Assembly (NCBI RefSeq): GCF_014205165.1
Contig: NZ_JACHMZ010000001.1
Location: forward strand, 744,001-808,000
Origin: Micromonospora carbonacea
GTDB taxonomy: Bacteria > Actinomycetota > Actinomycetes > Mycobacteriales > Micromonosporaceae
Direction: 5' to 3'
Length of the DNA: 64,000 bases
The notes under the pieces are model-generated. The model ran no database searches. It saw only the letters and a program-made list of their open reading frames with translations, and was not told where the DNA came from. Made by a program: the position numbers and the translations under genes. Numbering within the stretch: position 1 is the first letter of the stretch; every line of letters begins with the position of its first letter. This document shows, piece after piece, positions 9,086-17,139 of the stretch.

Positions 9086-9988
9086 TCAGCGGCGGGGGCG
9101 GGCCGGCGCGCCGGCGGGGAGCATCCCCCGGGCGCGTTCCCGGGAGACCACCTCGTGGTGGTGCTGCGGCTCGGCGTAGCGCGTCAGCCCGATCACCGCG
9201 GCCAGCGTGGCCAGGAAGCCCAGGGCGGCCAGCCACTCCCGGCCCGGCCAGATCTTGTCGTTGAGCAGCAGCAGCCCGACGATCGCGGCGGGCACCGCCC
9301 CGGCCGCGTCCATCGCGGCCACCGCCGCCGTGGTCGAGCCGCGCTGCATGGCCAGGCCGAGCAGGAGCTGGCCGACCAGCGAGTGGGCCACCAGCAGGTA
9401 GAGCAGCGGGTCCCGGACGAACCCCTCCACGCTCGTCACGGCGGCCAGCGGGCGGGCGGCCACCGCCGCGGCGGAGAAGGCCAGCCCGGCCAGCGAGCCG
9501 AGCGCTACCGACCCGGGCGCGCCGTGCAGCCGTACGGCGAAGAAGCCGACCACGGCGATCACCGCGAGCGCCGCCGCCAGCGTGACCAGGCCGGCGGGCC
9601 CCAGCGGCCGGGACTGCGCCGGCTGCGCCGACAGCACCAGGCCGGTGACCCCGAGGACGAGCAGCGCCAGCAGCCCGACCTCGGCGGTGGGCAGCCGCCA
9701 CTTGAGCACCAGCACGCCGAGGATCGCGGTCACCCCGAGCCCCGCCGCCACGCTGGCCTGGACCAGGAACAGCGGCAGGTCCCGGCGGGCCAGGAAGGCC
9801 AGCACGAAGCCGCCGACCTGGCAGGCCAGCCCCACGAGGTAGGTGCGGTGACCGGCCAGCCGCAGCAGCAGCCCCGGGTCGAAGGTGTGGTGCACGGTGG
9901 TCCGCGCCGCGGCGACGGACTGGAGGAGGTTGGCGAAGCCGTACGCGACGATCATCGCCGCCAGGAAGCACCAACCGGAGGACACCAC
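9086..9988 (-). CDS. DMT/EamA-like integral membrane protein
   Basis: A 300-residue protein with about nine to ten hydrophobic helices in two similar halves, as in drug/metabolite transporters and the NIPA/YwdJ-like DUF family. Motifs include GFANLLQSVAA near the N-terminus, LVAHSLVGQLLLGLAMQRGS and LLLNDKIWPGREWLAALGF near the end; the last is common in actinobacterial DMT proteins. The C-terminus is a soluble His/Arg-rich tail (YAEPQHHHEVVSRERARG). GTG 9988 was chosen because TATCCT lies 6 nt upstream, fitting a leaderless mRNA. hisN lies just upstream on the same strand. The transported substrate is unknown. Confidence 0.82.
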   Translation of the reverse strand: MVSSGWCFLAAMIVAYGFANLLQSVAAARTTVHHTFDPGLLLRLAGHRTYLVGLACQVGGFVLAFLARRDLPLFLVQASVAAGLGVTAILGVLVLKWRLPTAEVGLLALLVLGVTGLVLSAQPAQSRPLGPAGLVTLAAALAVIAVVGFFAVRLHGAPGSVALGSLAGLAFSAAAVAARPLAAVTSVEGFVRDPLLYLLVAHSLVGQLLLGLAMQRGSTTAAVAAMDAAGAVPAAIVGLLLLNDKIWPGREWLAALGFLATLAAVIGLTRYAEPQHHHEVVSRERARGMLPAGAPARPRR

Positions 9989-9994
9989 CTGGCG

Positions 9995-10000
9995 AGGATA
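9995..10000 (-). promoter_or_regulatory. -10 element for the DMT-type gene
   Basis: TATCCT on the minus strand, 6 nt before GTG 9988, inside the 26-bp gap after hisN. It implies a leaderless transcript separate from hisN. Confidence 0.5.
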
Positions 10001-10014
10001 GAGGCTGGCGGCGC

Positions 10015-10833
10015 TCAGCGCGCGGCCGGCCGACCCAGCCTCGCCAGGATGTCGGCGTGCAGCGCCCCGTTGCTGGCCACGGCGCTGTTCTCCACCGCGG
10101 CGTCGCCGCCCGGGGCGGGGCGCCCGGCCAGGTCGGTGAACGTGCCGCCCGCCTCGGTCACGATCGGCACCAGCGCGGCGACGTCCCACAGGGACAGTTC
10201 CGGCTCGACCATCACGTCCAGGGCCCCCTCGGCGAGCAGCATGTAGCCGTAGAAGTCGCCGTAGGCCCGGCTGCGCCAGGTGTCCCGCATGAGCTGGAGC
10301 ACCGGCTCCAGCAGCCCGGCGGACTCCCACCCCGACAGCGACGAGTAGCAGAAGCTGGCGTCGGCGAGGCGGCCCACCGCCGACACCCGGATCGGCGCGC
10401 CGTGGGCGGCGTCCGGGCCGGCGTACGCGCCCGCGCCGAGCGCGCCCCACCAGCGGCGGCCCAGCGCCGGCGCGGAGACCAGCCCGAGCACCGGCCGGTC
10501 GCCCTCCAGCAGGGCGATCAGGGTGGCCCAGACGGGCACCCCCCGGACGAAGTTCTTGGTGCCGTCGATCGGGTCGACCACCCAGCGCCGCCCGCCCGGG
10601 GCGGCCGGGGGCTGCCCGCCGTACTCCTCGCCGAGCAGGCCGTCGCCGGGGCGGCGCTCCGCCAGCAGCGCCCGGATCTGCCGCTCCACGGCCGTGTCGG
10701 CGTCGGAGACCGGGGTCAGGTCCGGCTTCGCCTCCACCCGCAGGTCGAGGGCCCGGAACCGGGCCGTGGAGATGGCGTCCGCGGCGTCGGCGAGCAGGTG
10801 GGCGAGGGCGAGGTCGTCGGCGTACCCGGTCAT
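10015..10833 (-). CDS. hisN: histidinol-phosphatase, inositol-monophosphatase family
   Basis: This enzyme dephosphorylates histidinol phosphate in actinobacterial histidine synthesis. The 272-residue protein has the metal-binding motifs of the inositol-monophosphatase family: LLGEEYG (about residue 66), WVVDPIDGTKNFVRGVP (about 84-100), and LWDVAALVPIVTEAGG near residue 214. ASFCYSSLSGWE and YGDFYGYMLLAEG fit the HisN subgroup better than generic inositol phosphatases. Length is normal. ATG 10833 lies 7 nt after TACCGT, so it is probably leaderless. It is separated from the his operon, as is common for hisN in actinobacteria. In M. tuberculosis its relatives also sit apart. Confidence 0.88.
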   Translation of the reverse strand: MTGYADDLALAHLLADAADAISTARFRALDLRVEAKPDLTPVSDADTAVERQIRALLAERRPGDGLLGEEYGGQPPAAPGGRRWVVDPIDGTKNFVRGVPVWATLIALLEGDRPVLGLVSAPALGRRWWGALGAGAYAGPDAAHGAPIRVSAVGRLADASFCYSSLSGWESAGLLEPVLQLMRDTWRSRAYGDFYGYMLLAEGALDVMVEPELSLWDVAALVPIVTEAGGTFTDLAGRPAPGGDAAVENSAVASNGALHADILARLGRPAAR

Positions 10834-10840
10834 GCCGCAA

Positions 10841-10846
10841 ACGGTA
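10841..10846 (-). promoter_or_regulatory. -10 element for leaderless hisN
   Basis: TACCGT on the minus strand, 7 nt before the hisN ATG. Confidence 0.5.
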
Positions 10847-10920
10847 GCGGCGGCCCGGTCACGCTCCTGCCGGCGGGTCGCCGTGCCCGCCTTCCGCGTG
10901 CGACTGCGGGGCTCGCCGGC

Positions 10921-12003
10921 TCACTCCTCGCGCACGCCCGGGTTGCGCTGGTCGGGCTCGCGGCTATCGCCCTCCCCGGACCGGGAGGCCAGCAGCCGGC
11001 GGTACGAGGCCAGCCGGCGCCCGTCGGCCTTGCCGGCGGCCACCCAGGCGTCCAGCGCGCAGTCGGCCTCCTCGGCGGTGTGCTGGCAGTTCACCGGGCA
11101 GTCGACCGTGCCCTCCACCAGGTCGGGGAAGCCGTGCAGCAGGCTGTCGGCCGAGACGTGCGCCAGCCCGAAGCTGCGCACCCCCGGGGTGTCGACGATC
11201 CAGCCCGGGTCGGTGCCGACGCCGGGGCGGGGCGGCAGCCGCAGCGCCACCGCGCTGGTCGACGTGTGCCGGCCCCGGCCGATCGCGCTGACCACCCCGA
11301 CCGCCCGGTCGGCGTCGGGGACCAGCCGGTTGACCAGCGTCGACTTGCCCACCCCGGAGTGGCCCACCAGGACCGACACCCGGCCGGCGAGCAGGTCGCG
11401 CAGCGCGTCGAGGTCGGCGTCGGGCCGCAGCAGCACGTACGGCAGCTCCAGCTCGGCGTAGTAGCCGAGCACCTGCTCCGGGCCGGCCAGGTCGGCCTTG
11501 GTGAGGCAGAGCAGCGGATCGATGTCCGCGTCGTACGCGGCGACCAGGCAGCGGTCGACGAACCCGGTGCGCGGCGGCGGGTCGGCCAGCGCGCTGACGA
11601 TGACGAGCTGGTCGGCGTTGGCCACCACGACCCGCTCCAGCCGCCCCTCGGGGGTGTTCTCGTCGTCGTCGGCGGTGCGCCGCAGCACCGAGGTGCGCTC
11701 GGCGATCCGGACGATGCGGGCCAGCGCGCCGGCCGCCCCGGAGGTGTCCCCGACCAGGCCCACCCGGTCGCCCACCACCACCGACTTGCGGCCCAGCTCC
11801 CGGGCCCGCATGGCGGTCACCAGCAGGGCGTCGGGGTCGCCGCCGGGCAGCAGCACGCACGTGTAGCGGCCCCGGTCCACGGCGATGACGAAGCCGTCGA
11901 CGGCGTCGGCGTGCCGGGGTCTCGTGCGGGTCCGCGGGCGCGACGACCTCCCGGGCCGGACCCGTACGTCGTCCTCGTCGTACTCCCGCCGCTTCGTCGC
12001 CAG
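10921..12003 (-). CDS. rsgA: small-subunit biogenesis GTPase RsgA (probable CTG start)
   Basis: RsgA is a circularly permuted GTPase that checks late 30S maturation. G4 (CLTKADL) precedes the P-loop GHSGVGKSTLVNRL and G3 (DTPGVRSFG), and the C-terminal zinc site is DCPVNCQHTAEEADC. The first ATG/GTG in frame (11880) would give 319 residues starting inside the OB fold. Reading upstream to CTG at 12003 gives 360 residues with the basic/acidic N-terminus ATKRREYDEDDVRVRPG and DAVDGFVIAVDRG. GGAGG lies 5 nt before this CTG, and the upstream frame closes at a TGA with no ATG, GTG or TTG between. aroA ends 16 bp upstream, so the two are probably co-transcribed. Confidence 0.9.
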   Translation of the reverse strand: MATKRREYDEDDVRVRPGRSSRPRTRTRPRHADAVDGFVIAVDRGRYTCVLLPGGDPDALLVTAMRARELGRKSVVVGDRVGLVGDTSGAAGALARIVRIAERTSVLRRTADDDENTPEGRLERVVVANADQLVIVSALADPPPRTGFVDRCLVAAYDADIDPLLCLTKADLAGPEQVLGYYAELELPYVLLRPDADLDALRDLLAGRVSVLVGHSGVGKSTLVNRLVPDADRAVGVVSAIGRGRHTSTSAVALRLPPRPGVGTDPGWIVDTPGVRSFGLAHVSADSLLHGFPDLVEGTVDCPVNCQHTAEEADCALDAWVAAGKADGRRLASYRRLLASRSGEGDSREPDQRNPGVREE

Positions 12004-12019
12004 GACGCCCTCCGTCGGG

Positions 12020-13321
12020 TCAGCTCGCTCCGGTCACCATCGCCGACCATAGTGCCGGAAACTCCGGCATGGTCTTGGAGGTGCACGACACGTCGTCGAG
12101 CTCGACGCCGGGGACCGCCAGGCCGGTCACCGCCGCGGCGTGCGCCATGCGGTGATCGTGGTACGTCCGGAACTGCCCGCCGTGCAGCGGCCGGGGCCGG
12201 ATCTCCAGTCCGTCGGCCGACTCGGTGAGGTCGGCGCCGAGGCCGGTGAACTCGCGGGCGAGCGCGGCGATCCGGTCGGTCTCGTGCCCCCGGATGTGCG
12301 CCACGCCGGTGAACCGGGACGGCGAGTCGGCGAGCGTGGCGAGCGCGGTCAGCGCCGGGGTCAGCTCGCTGACGTCGGAGAGGTCGGCCTCGATGCCGTG
12401 CACCACGCCGGTGCCGCGCACGGTCAGCCCGCCGGTGGTGAGGACCACCTCGCCGCCCATCCGGTGCAGCAGCGTGCGGAGCTGCTCGACGGGCTGGGCG
12501 CTGCTGCGCGGCCAGCCCCGCAACGTGACCTCGCCGCCGGTGACCAGCGCCGCGGCGAAGAACGGCACCGCGCCCGACAGGTCGGGCTCTATCTCCCAGC
12601 CCCGCCCGGTCAGCGGCCCCGGCTCGACGACCCAGACGTCCGGGGTGCCGTCGTCGACGGCCGCCCCGGCGGCCCGCAGCATCTGCACGGTCATCCGCAG
12701 GTGCGGCGTGGACGGCACCGGCGGGCCGACGTGCCGGACCACCACGCCCCGGTCGAAGCGCGGCGCGGCCAGCAGCAGGCCGGAGACGAGCTGGCTGGAG
12801 GCGGAGGCGTCGATGACCACCTCGCCGCCGGCCACGCTCCCGGTGCCGAACACGGTCAGCGGGAGGCTGCCGGTGGCCGGGGACTCGACCCGCACCCCGA
12901 GGGAGCGCAGCGCGTCGATCAGCGGGCCCAGCGGGCGGGTGCGGGCCTGCGGGTCGCCGTCGAAGGTGATCCGCCCCTCGGCGAGCCCGGCGACCGGGGG
13001 CACGAACCGCATGATGGTGCCGGCGAGGCCGACGTCGACGTGCGCCGGGCCGGCGAGCGGGCGGGGCCGGACCAGCCAGCGGTCGTCGTCGGCGATCGAC
13101 ATGTGCGCGCCGAGGGCCCGCAGGCCGCCGGCCATCAGCTCGGTGTCGCGGGCGCGCAGCGCCCCGGCGATGGTGGAGGGGCCGCCGGCCAGCGCGCTGA
13201 GCACCAGCGCGCGGGCGGTCATCGACTTGGAGCCGGGCAGCCGCAGCGCGGCAACCACCGGGTCGGACGCGGTCGGAGCGGTCCACGGCCGCAGCGGCCG
13301 GGTCGCGGTCGTGTTCCCCAC
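12020..13321 (-). CDS. aroA: 3-phosphoshikimate 1-carboxyvinyltransferase (EPSP synthase)
   Basis: EPSP synthase joins shikimate 3-phosphate and PEP in the aromatic amino acid pathway. The protein (433 residues) has the N-terminal LPGSKSMTARALVLSALA, the PEP-site loop VGLAGTIMRFVPPVAG, the SSQ motif in DASASSQLVSGLL, and near the end GQFRTYHDHRMAHAAAV. The active-site loop GLAGTIMRF departs from the textbook NAGTAMR, as in other actinobacterial enzymes. The start is either GTG 13327 or GTG 13321; I prefer 13321 because CAGAAT sits exactly 6 nt before it and abuts 13327. rsgA follows after 16 bp. The gene is divergent from the SRAP gene. Confidence 0.94.
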   Translation of the reverse strand: MGNTTATRPLRPWTAPTASDPVVAALRLPGSKSMTARALVLSALAGGPSTIAGALRARDTELMAGGLRALGAHMSIADDDRWLVRPRPLAGPAHVDVGLAGTIMRFVPPVAGLAEGRITFDGDPQARTRPLGPLIDALRSLGVRVESPATGSLPLTVFGTGSVAGGEVVIDASASSQLVSGLLLAAPRFDRGVVVRHVGPPVPSTPHLRMTVQMLRAAGAAVDDGTPDVWVVEPGPLTGRGWEIEPDLSGAVPFFAAALVTGGEVTLRGWPRSSAQPVEQLRTLLHRMGGEVVLTTGGLTVRGTGVVHGIEADLSDVSELTPALTALATLADSPSRFTGVAHIRGHETDRIAALAREFTGLGADLTESADGLEIRPRPLHGGQFRTYHDHRMAHAAAVTGLAVPGVELDDVSCTSKTMPEFPALWSAMVTGAS

Positions 13322-13457
13322 GGTCACATTCTGCCGCGCCCCGGCCGCCGCCGGACGGGCCGCCCGGGCGCGCTCCCGGTGGGCGGGACGGGCCTCCCGA
13401 CGCCGGGCCCGGGCCGGGGCGGTCCCCGGCGGGACAGCCGAACGCGGCCCGGGGCGT

Positions 13458-13463
13458 TAGCGT
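13458..13463 (+). promoter_or_regulatory. -10 element for leaderless SRAP gene
   Basis: TAGCGT, 7 nt before ATG 13471, whose second codon encodes the catalytic Cys2. Confidence 0.5.
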
Positions 13464-13470
13464 GTGCCCC

Positions 13471-14178
13471 ATGTGTGGGAGGTACGCCACGACCCGGAGC
13501 GCGGTCGACCTGAGCGCCGTGTTCGAGTCGGCCGACGAGACGCAGGGCCGGGCCCGGTCGAGCCACAACGTCGCCCCCACGACGACCGTGCCGCTGGTGC
13601 GGCTCACCCCGGAGGGGCACCGCGCCCTGTCCGCCGGCCGCTGGGGGTTCCTCCCGCCCTGGTCGAAGTCGCCCGCCGCCGGGGCCCGCATGATCAACGC
13701 GCGGGCGGAGACGGTGGCCACCAGCCGGGCGTACGCGCCCGCGTTCGCCCGGCGGCGCTGCCTCGTCCCCGCCGACGGCTGGTACGAGTGGGTCCGGCTG
13801 CCCGAGGGCGGGCGGCAGCCCTACTTCATGACCCCGGCCGACTCGTCGGTGCTCGCCCTGGCGGGCATCTGGTCGGTCTGGGAGGGGCCCGCCGGGCCCG
13901 TGCTGACCTTCAGCGTGCTGACCACCGCGGCGGTGGGCGAGCTGGCCCGGGTGCACGAGCGGATGCCCCTGCTGCTGCCCCGCCAGCGGTGGGCGTCCTG
14001 GCTGGGGTCGACCGACGAGCCGGCCGCCCTGCTGGCCCCGCCCGATCCCGGGTGGCTGGCGGGGCTGGAGATCCGCCCGGTCGGCCCGGCGGTCGGCAAC
14101 GTCCGCAACGACGGGCCGGAGTTGATCACCCGGGTGCCCGCCCCGGCCGCCCCGGCCGACGAGGTGACGCTTTTCTGA
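13471..14178 (+). CDS. SOS-response-associated (SRAP) peptidase, HMCES/YedK family
   Basis: SRAP proteins crosslink to abasic sites in single-stranded DNA through the N-terminal Cys2. The 235-residue protein begins MCGRYATT, so after Met removal Cys2 is terminal; this fixes the start at 13471 rather than the upstream MCP. Further family motifs are NVAPTTTVPLVR, RWGFLPPWSK, MINARAETVAT, RRCLVPADGWYEW with the active-site Glu, FSVLTTAA and HERMPLLLP with the active-site His. TAGCGT lies 7 nt upstream, so the mRNA is probably leaderless. The position next to aroA mirrors Rv3226c next to aroA in M. tuberculosis. Confidence 0.94.
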   Translation: MCGRYATTRSAVDLSAVFESADETQGRARSSHNVAPTTTVPLVRLTPEGHRALSAGRWGFLPPWSKSPAAGARMINARAETVATSRAYAPAFARRRCLVPADGWYEWVRLPEGGRQPYFMTPADSSVLALAGIWSVWEGPAGPVLTFSVLTTAAVGELARVHERMPLLLPRQRWASWLGSTDEPAALLAPPDPGWLAGLEIRPVGPAVGNVRNDGPELITRVPAPAAPADEVTLF

Positions 14179-14377
14179 CAGTCGCCGCGGGCATTGTCGC
14201 GTGCTGATTTGCCAGAGTTGCGGGCGAATCGTCGCCTGAGCTTTTAGTCATCTTTACGGAAGACTCTTGTCCCGGTGTCTGAAAGTGCGATACAACACAG
14301 CGCCGGTAGTGGGTGACGATTCGTACGGTGCGAACGGCACTCATCGATCTTTCCGGTCCCACGGGGGAGGTGGGTGG

Positions 14378-14770
14378 ATGACACGGGCGCGTATGCCCCG
14401 CCCGCACGAGGTGGCTGCCGCACGACGAGATCCGCGACTGTTGCGGGCGTTGCGGGAACGGCGGCAGGACGAAGCCTGGCGCACCAGAGGCACCTGCCAG
14501 AGCGTGGATCCGGAGACGTTCTTTCCGGCCCCCAACGAGCCGGCCGACGCGGCCGTCGCGCTCTGCCGCAGTTGTGACGTGCAGGGATCGTGCCTGGCCT
14601 GGGCGCTGGAGGTCGGTGACTGCCACGGCGTGTGGGGCGGCACCACCCCGCGCGAGCGCCGGGCCATGCTGGTCGCCTGGCGCAGCGAGGTCGACCCGAA
14701 CCCCGACGCGGCCGACGAGGCCGGCCCGCCGGTGCGGGACCGGCTGCTCACCCTGGTGCCGCTGAGCTGA
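14378..14770 (+). CDS. WhiB-family iron-sulfur transcription factor
   Basis: A 130-residue WhiB-like protein. The four cluster-binding cysteines are in GTCQSVDPETFFP and ALCRSCDVQGSCLAWAL, followed by the beta-turn GVWGG and the basic tail TPRERRAMLVAWR. The N-terminal 45 residues are basic and unrelated to the domain. The ATG at 14378 follows GGGAGGTGGGTGG; an upstream ATG at 14267 would add a non-conserved extension. I cannot assign it to WhiB1-7 or a Wbl letter. It sits between SRAP and the sigR region, alone, with a 200-bp upstream region. It probably senses redox state or NO through a 4Fe-4S cluster and binds the housekeeping sigma factor, as WhiB relatives do. Confidence 0.93.
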   Translation: MTRARMPRPHEVAAARRDPRLLRALRERRQDEAWRTRGTCQSVDPETFFPAPNEPADAAVALCRSCDVQGSCLAWALEVGDCHGVWGGTTPRERRAMLVAWRSEVDPNPDAADEAGPPVRDRLLTLVPLS

Positions 14771-14775
14771 CCGCC

Positions 14776-14813
14776 CCGGCCGTCCCGCCCCCCGGCAAGG
14801 ACGGGACGGCCGG
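14776..14813 (+). terminator. terminator hairpin after the WhiB-like gene
   Basis: A perfect 12-bp stem (CCGGCCGTCCCG with its complement) and 14-nt loop starts 5 nt after the stop codon. No U tract. Confidence 0.65.
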
Positions 14814-14987
14814 CGGCGGTCCGACAGCGCCCGCCGGGACGGCGGCGACCAACGGGACGGCGGCCGGGTGGGACGGCGGGCGCGCCCGCCTCCGGGTGGC
14901 GTGGGCCGGGTGCCCCGGGCCCGGCGACGTCCATCGGCTCCGGCGCGTGCCGGGTCGGTTCGCGGCGGTGACCCGCAGAATGGGCCC

Positions 14988-15605
14988 GTGCGAGACGCGG
15001 ACGAGATCGTCACCCCACGCGGACCGGCCCGGGTCGACACCGACCTGCCCGCCGGCCCGCCGAGGGCGCTGCTGGCGCTCGGGCACGGCGCGGGCGGTGA
15101 CGTCGACGCGCCGGACCTGGGCGCGCTGCGGGACGCGGCGGCCCGTGCCGGGCTCGTCGTGTGCCGGGTGACCCAGCCCTACCGGGTCGCCGGGCGACGC
15201 GCGCCGGCCCCCGCCGGGCACCTCGACGAGGCGTGGACGGCGGTCCTGGCCGAGCTGCGCCGGCGGCACCCCGCCGTGCCCGCGCTCGTGGTCGGCGGCC
15301 GGTCCAGCGGTGCCCGGGTGGCCTGCCGCACCGCGACCGCCGTCGGCGCGGACGCGGTGGTGGCCCTGGCGTTCCCGCTGCACCCGCCCGGTCGGCCCGA
15401 GCGTTCCCGGGCGGCGGAACTGGCCACCGGGCTGCCGACGCTGGTGGTCAACGGCGACCGCGACCCCTTCGGCGTGCCCGAGCCGGGCCGACGGGTGCGG
15501 GTGGTGGTCCGGCCCGGCGAGCGGCACGACCTGGCCGGCGATCCGGCCGGCACGGCCGCGGTGGTCGTCGACTGGCTGCGTAGGCGGGGCTGGGCGTCGC
15601 GCTGA
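14988..15605 (+). CDS. alpha/beta hydrolase, dienelactone-hydrolase-like
   Basis: A 205-residue hydrolase. LLALGHGAGGDVDAPDL near residue 28 forms the oxyanion region, the nucleophile elbow is VVGGRSSGARVACRTA (Ser in GRSSG), the acid is in LVVNGDRDPFG, and the His is in GERHDLAGDP. It matches the small actinobacterial KANL3/Tex30-like alpha/beta hydrolases (dienelactone hydrolase superfamily). GTG 14988 lies 6 nt after CAGAAT, consistent with a leaderless mRNA; earlier in-frame codons lack support. The substrate is unknown. A strong hairpin follows, so it is a monocistronic unit upstream of sigR. Confidence 0.85.
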   Translation: MRDADEIVTPRGPARVDTDLPAGPPRALLALGHGAGGDVDAPDLGALRDAAARAGLVVCRVTQPYRVAGRRAPAPAGHLDEAWTAVLAELRRRHPAVPALVVGGRSSGARVACRTATAVGADAVVALAFPLHPPGRPERSRAAELATGLPTLVVNGDRDPFGVPEPGRRVRVVVRPGERHDLAGDPAGTAAVVVDWLRRRGWASR

Positions 15606-15699
15606 GGCGCACCGGCCGTGACCCGGGGCCGTACGCCTCGTTGTCTCCGATGGTGTCGGGTGCCCGGTCCGGGCGGCCGACGCCGTCCCTCCCAGGCCC

Positions 15700-15743
15700 T
15701 TCCTGGTCCCAGCGTCGGCGCCCGCCGGGGCCGGGACCAGGAA
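15700..15743 (+). terminator. terminator hairpin upstream of sigR
   Basis: TTCCTGGTCCC pairs perfectly with GGGACCAGGAA (11 bp), extendable with GGCCC/GGGCC. It lies 95 bp after the hydrolase stop and just before the sigma-R-type promoter, insulating sigR. Confidence 0.6.
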
Positions 15744-15758
15744 CGGGGCCGGCGGGCC

Positions 15759-15785
15759 GGAATGCCGGGACCCGCGCCCCGCGTT
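15759..15785 (+). promoter_or_regulatory. sigma-R/sigma-H-type promoter of sigR
   Basis: GGAAT and GTT are separated by 19 nt, matching the sigma-R/SigH consensus (GGAAT, about 18 nt, GTT). It would start transcription about 35-40 nt before the extended GTG start of sigR, giving positive autoregulation as in Streptomyces and mycobacteria. Confidence 0.7.
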
Positions 15786-15826
15786 ACCCCCACGGAAGAG
15801 ACTTCTGCTTCAGGGGGGTGTGACCG

Positions 15827-16660
15827 GTGCCGACCGAGACGCGGAGCCGGGAACGGGACGAACGGGAGGCGCAGCAGCTCAGAAGGCTGCTGGGCGGACC
15901 GGACTGGCCCGCGGTGGCGGGGCCGGCCGGGCCGGGGTGGCCCGGGGCGGTGAGGACCAGCACACCGGCCGAAAGTGAATCTGCGGGCACTGCCCGGCGC
16001 GTATCCTCGGCGGGAAAGCATCCGACGCGAGGGGATGTGCGGTTGACCACCGAGAAGACGGACGAGCGCAGGGCCCGCTTCGAGCGGGACGCGATGCCAT
16101 TCGTCGACCAGCTCTACGCTGCCGGGCTGCGGATGACCCGCAACCCGGCGGATGCCGAGGACCTGGTCCAGGAGACGTACCTGAAGGCGTACGCGGCCTT
16201 CCACCAGTTCGAGCAGGGCACCAACCTGAAGGCCTGGCTGTACCGGATCCTGACCAACACCTACATCAACTCCTACCGCAAACGGCAGCGCCAGCCCATC
16301 CAGGCGCCGACCGAGGAGATCACCGACTGGCAGCTCGCCGAGGCCGAGTCGCACACCTCCAGCGGGCTGCGTTCGGCCGAGACCGAGGCGCTCGACCGGC
16401 TGCCCGACAGCGACGTCAAGGAGGCCCTCCAGCAGTTGCCGGAGGAGTTCCGCCTGGCGGTCTACCTCACCGACGTCGAGGGCTTCTCCTACAAGGAGGT
16501 GGCCGACATCATGGGCACGCCCATCGGCACGGTGATGTCGCGGTTGCACCGGGGTCGTCGTAATCTGCGCAAGCTGCTCGAGGGCTACGCCGCCGAGCGC
16601 GGTTTCAGCGCTGCGCGGTCCCCGAAGGGCTCGACCGCCGCCGCCGGCCGGGAGGTGTGA
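15827..16660 (+). CDS. sigR: ECF sigma factor sigma-R/SigH (oxidative stress)
   Basis: An ECF sigma factor for thiol-oxidative stress. Region 2 runs from [20 protein letters not shown] to [14 protein letters not shown] and [18 protein letters not shown]; region 4 contains [20 protein letters not shown] and [20 protein letters not shown]. From GTG 15827 the product is 277 residues; from TTG 16043 ([13 protein letters not shown]) it is 205, the usual size. The 72-residue extension is low-complexity. In S. coelicolor a comparable extended form (sigma-R prime) is made from the autoregulated promoter and degraded fast; the promoter here lies upstream of the long start. rsrA follows after 1 bp. A TATCCT box at 16002-16007 could drive the short form. 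Confidence 0.95.
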   Translation: MPTETRSRERDEREAQQLRRLLGGPDWPAVAGPAGPGWPGAVRTSTPAESESAGTARRVSSAGKHPTRGDVRLTTEKTDERRARFERDAMPFVDQLYAAGLRMTRNPADAEDLVQETYLKAYAAFHQFEQGTNLKAWLYRILTNTYINSYRKRQRQPIQAPTEEITDWQLAEAESHTSSGLRSAETEALDRLPDSDVKEALQQLPEEFRLAVYLTDVEGFSYKEVADIMGTPIGTVMSRLHRGRRNLRKLLEGYAAERGFSAARSPKGSTAAAGREV

Positions 16661-16661
16661 C

Positions 16662-16949
16662 GTGAGCTGTGGGAAGCCGCACGAGACGGACTGCCGTGAG
16701 GTGCTCGCGGAGGTCTACTTCTACCTCGACCTGGAGTGCGCCGAGGAGCGCCGGACGCTGATCCGGCGGCACCTCGACGAGTGCGGGCCGTGCCTGCGGG
16801 AGTACGGCCTGGAGCAGGAGGTGAAGGCGCTGGTCGCCCGCTGCTGCGGCAACGAGACCGCGCCCGAGCAGTTGCGCGAGCGGCTGCGGGTCCGCCTCAC
16901 CGAGCTGGTGGTCTTCGAGACGAGCGAGTCCCGGGAGCTGGCCGACTGA
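16662..16949 (+). CDS. rsrA: zinc-binding redox-sensing anti-sigma factor RsrA/RshA
   Basis: RsrA holds sigma-R inactive until disulfide stress expels its zinc. The 95-residue protein has the ZAS motif H37-x3-C41-x2-C44 (RRHLDECGPC) plus Cys11, exactly the numbering of the S. coelicolor RsrA zinc/disulfide residues; Cys3, Cys26 and a CC pair at about 65 are extra cysteines. The N-terminal MSCGKPHETDCREVL is also family-typical. The GTG start follows GGGAGGTGTGAC, directly behind the sigR stop. Expressed with sigR, it closes a negative feedback loop. A long perfect hairpin terminates the operon. Confidence 0.96.
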   Translation: MSCGKPHETDCREVLAEVYFYLDLECAEERRTLIRRHLDECGPCLREYGLEQEVKALVARCCGNETAPEQLRERLRVRLTELVVFETSESRELAD

Positions 16950-16970
16950 CGGCCGGCGTGCCTGGACGTG

Positions 16971-17005
16971 CCGGTGGCCCGGGTCGATCAGACCCGGGCC
17001 ACCGG
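16971..17005. terminator. bidirectional terminator between rsrA and bL37
   Basis: A perfect 15-bp stem (CCGGTGGCCCGGGTC and its complement) with a 5-nt loop GATCA lies between two convergent genes, 21 bp after rsrA. Confidence 0.8.
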
Positions 17006-17064
17006 CGTCTCCGGCCGTGGGCGGCGAGGAGCGCTGAGCGGTCGGCGGTCGCCCGCCGCGCGAC

Positions 17065-17139
17065 TCAGGAGTTGGGGCGCTTGCCGTGGTTCGCGCTGCT
17101 CTTCTTGCGGGCCTTCTTCTTGCGGGCCTTCTTCGCCAT
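17065..17139 (-). CDS. 50S ribosomal protein bL37 (24 residues)
   Basis: A 24-residue, extremely basic protein: it begins MAKKARKKKARKKSS and ends ANHGKRPNS. This matches the actinobacterial ribosomal protein bL37, found in mycobacterial ribosome structures, whose C-terminus is also KANHGKRPN-type. It is too short for most gene finders. The ATG follows GAGGAGG at 5 nt, an excellent ribosome-binding site. It is convergent with sigR-rsrA and divergent from the biotin carrier gene. bL37 genes lie next to sigR/sigH in other actinobacteria as I recall. The identification rests on sequence pattern, length and context. Confidence 0.85.
   Translation of the reverse strand: MAKKARKKKARKKSSANHGKRPNS

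Noticed and set aside
13462..13470. Upstream start MCP for the SRAP gene
   Set aside because: The catalytic Cys must be residue 2, which only ATG 13471 gives.
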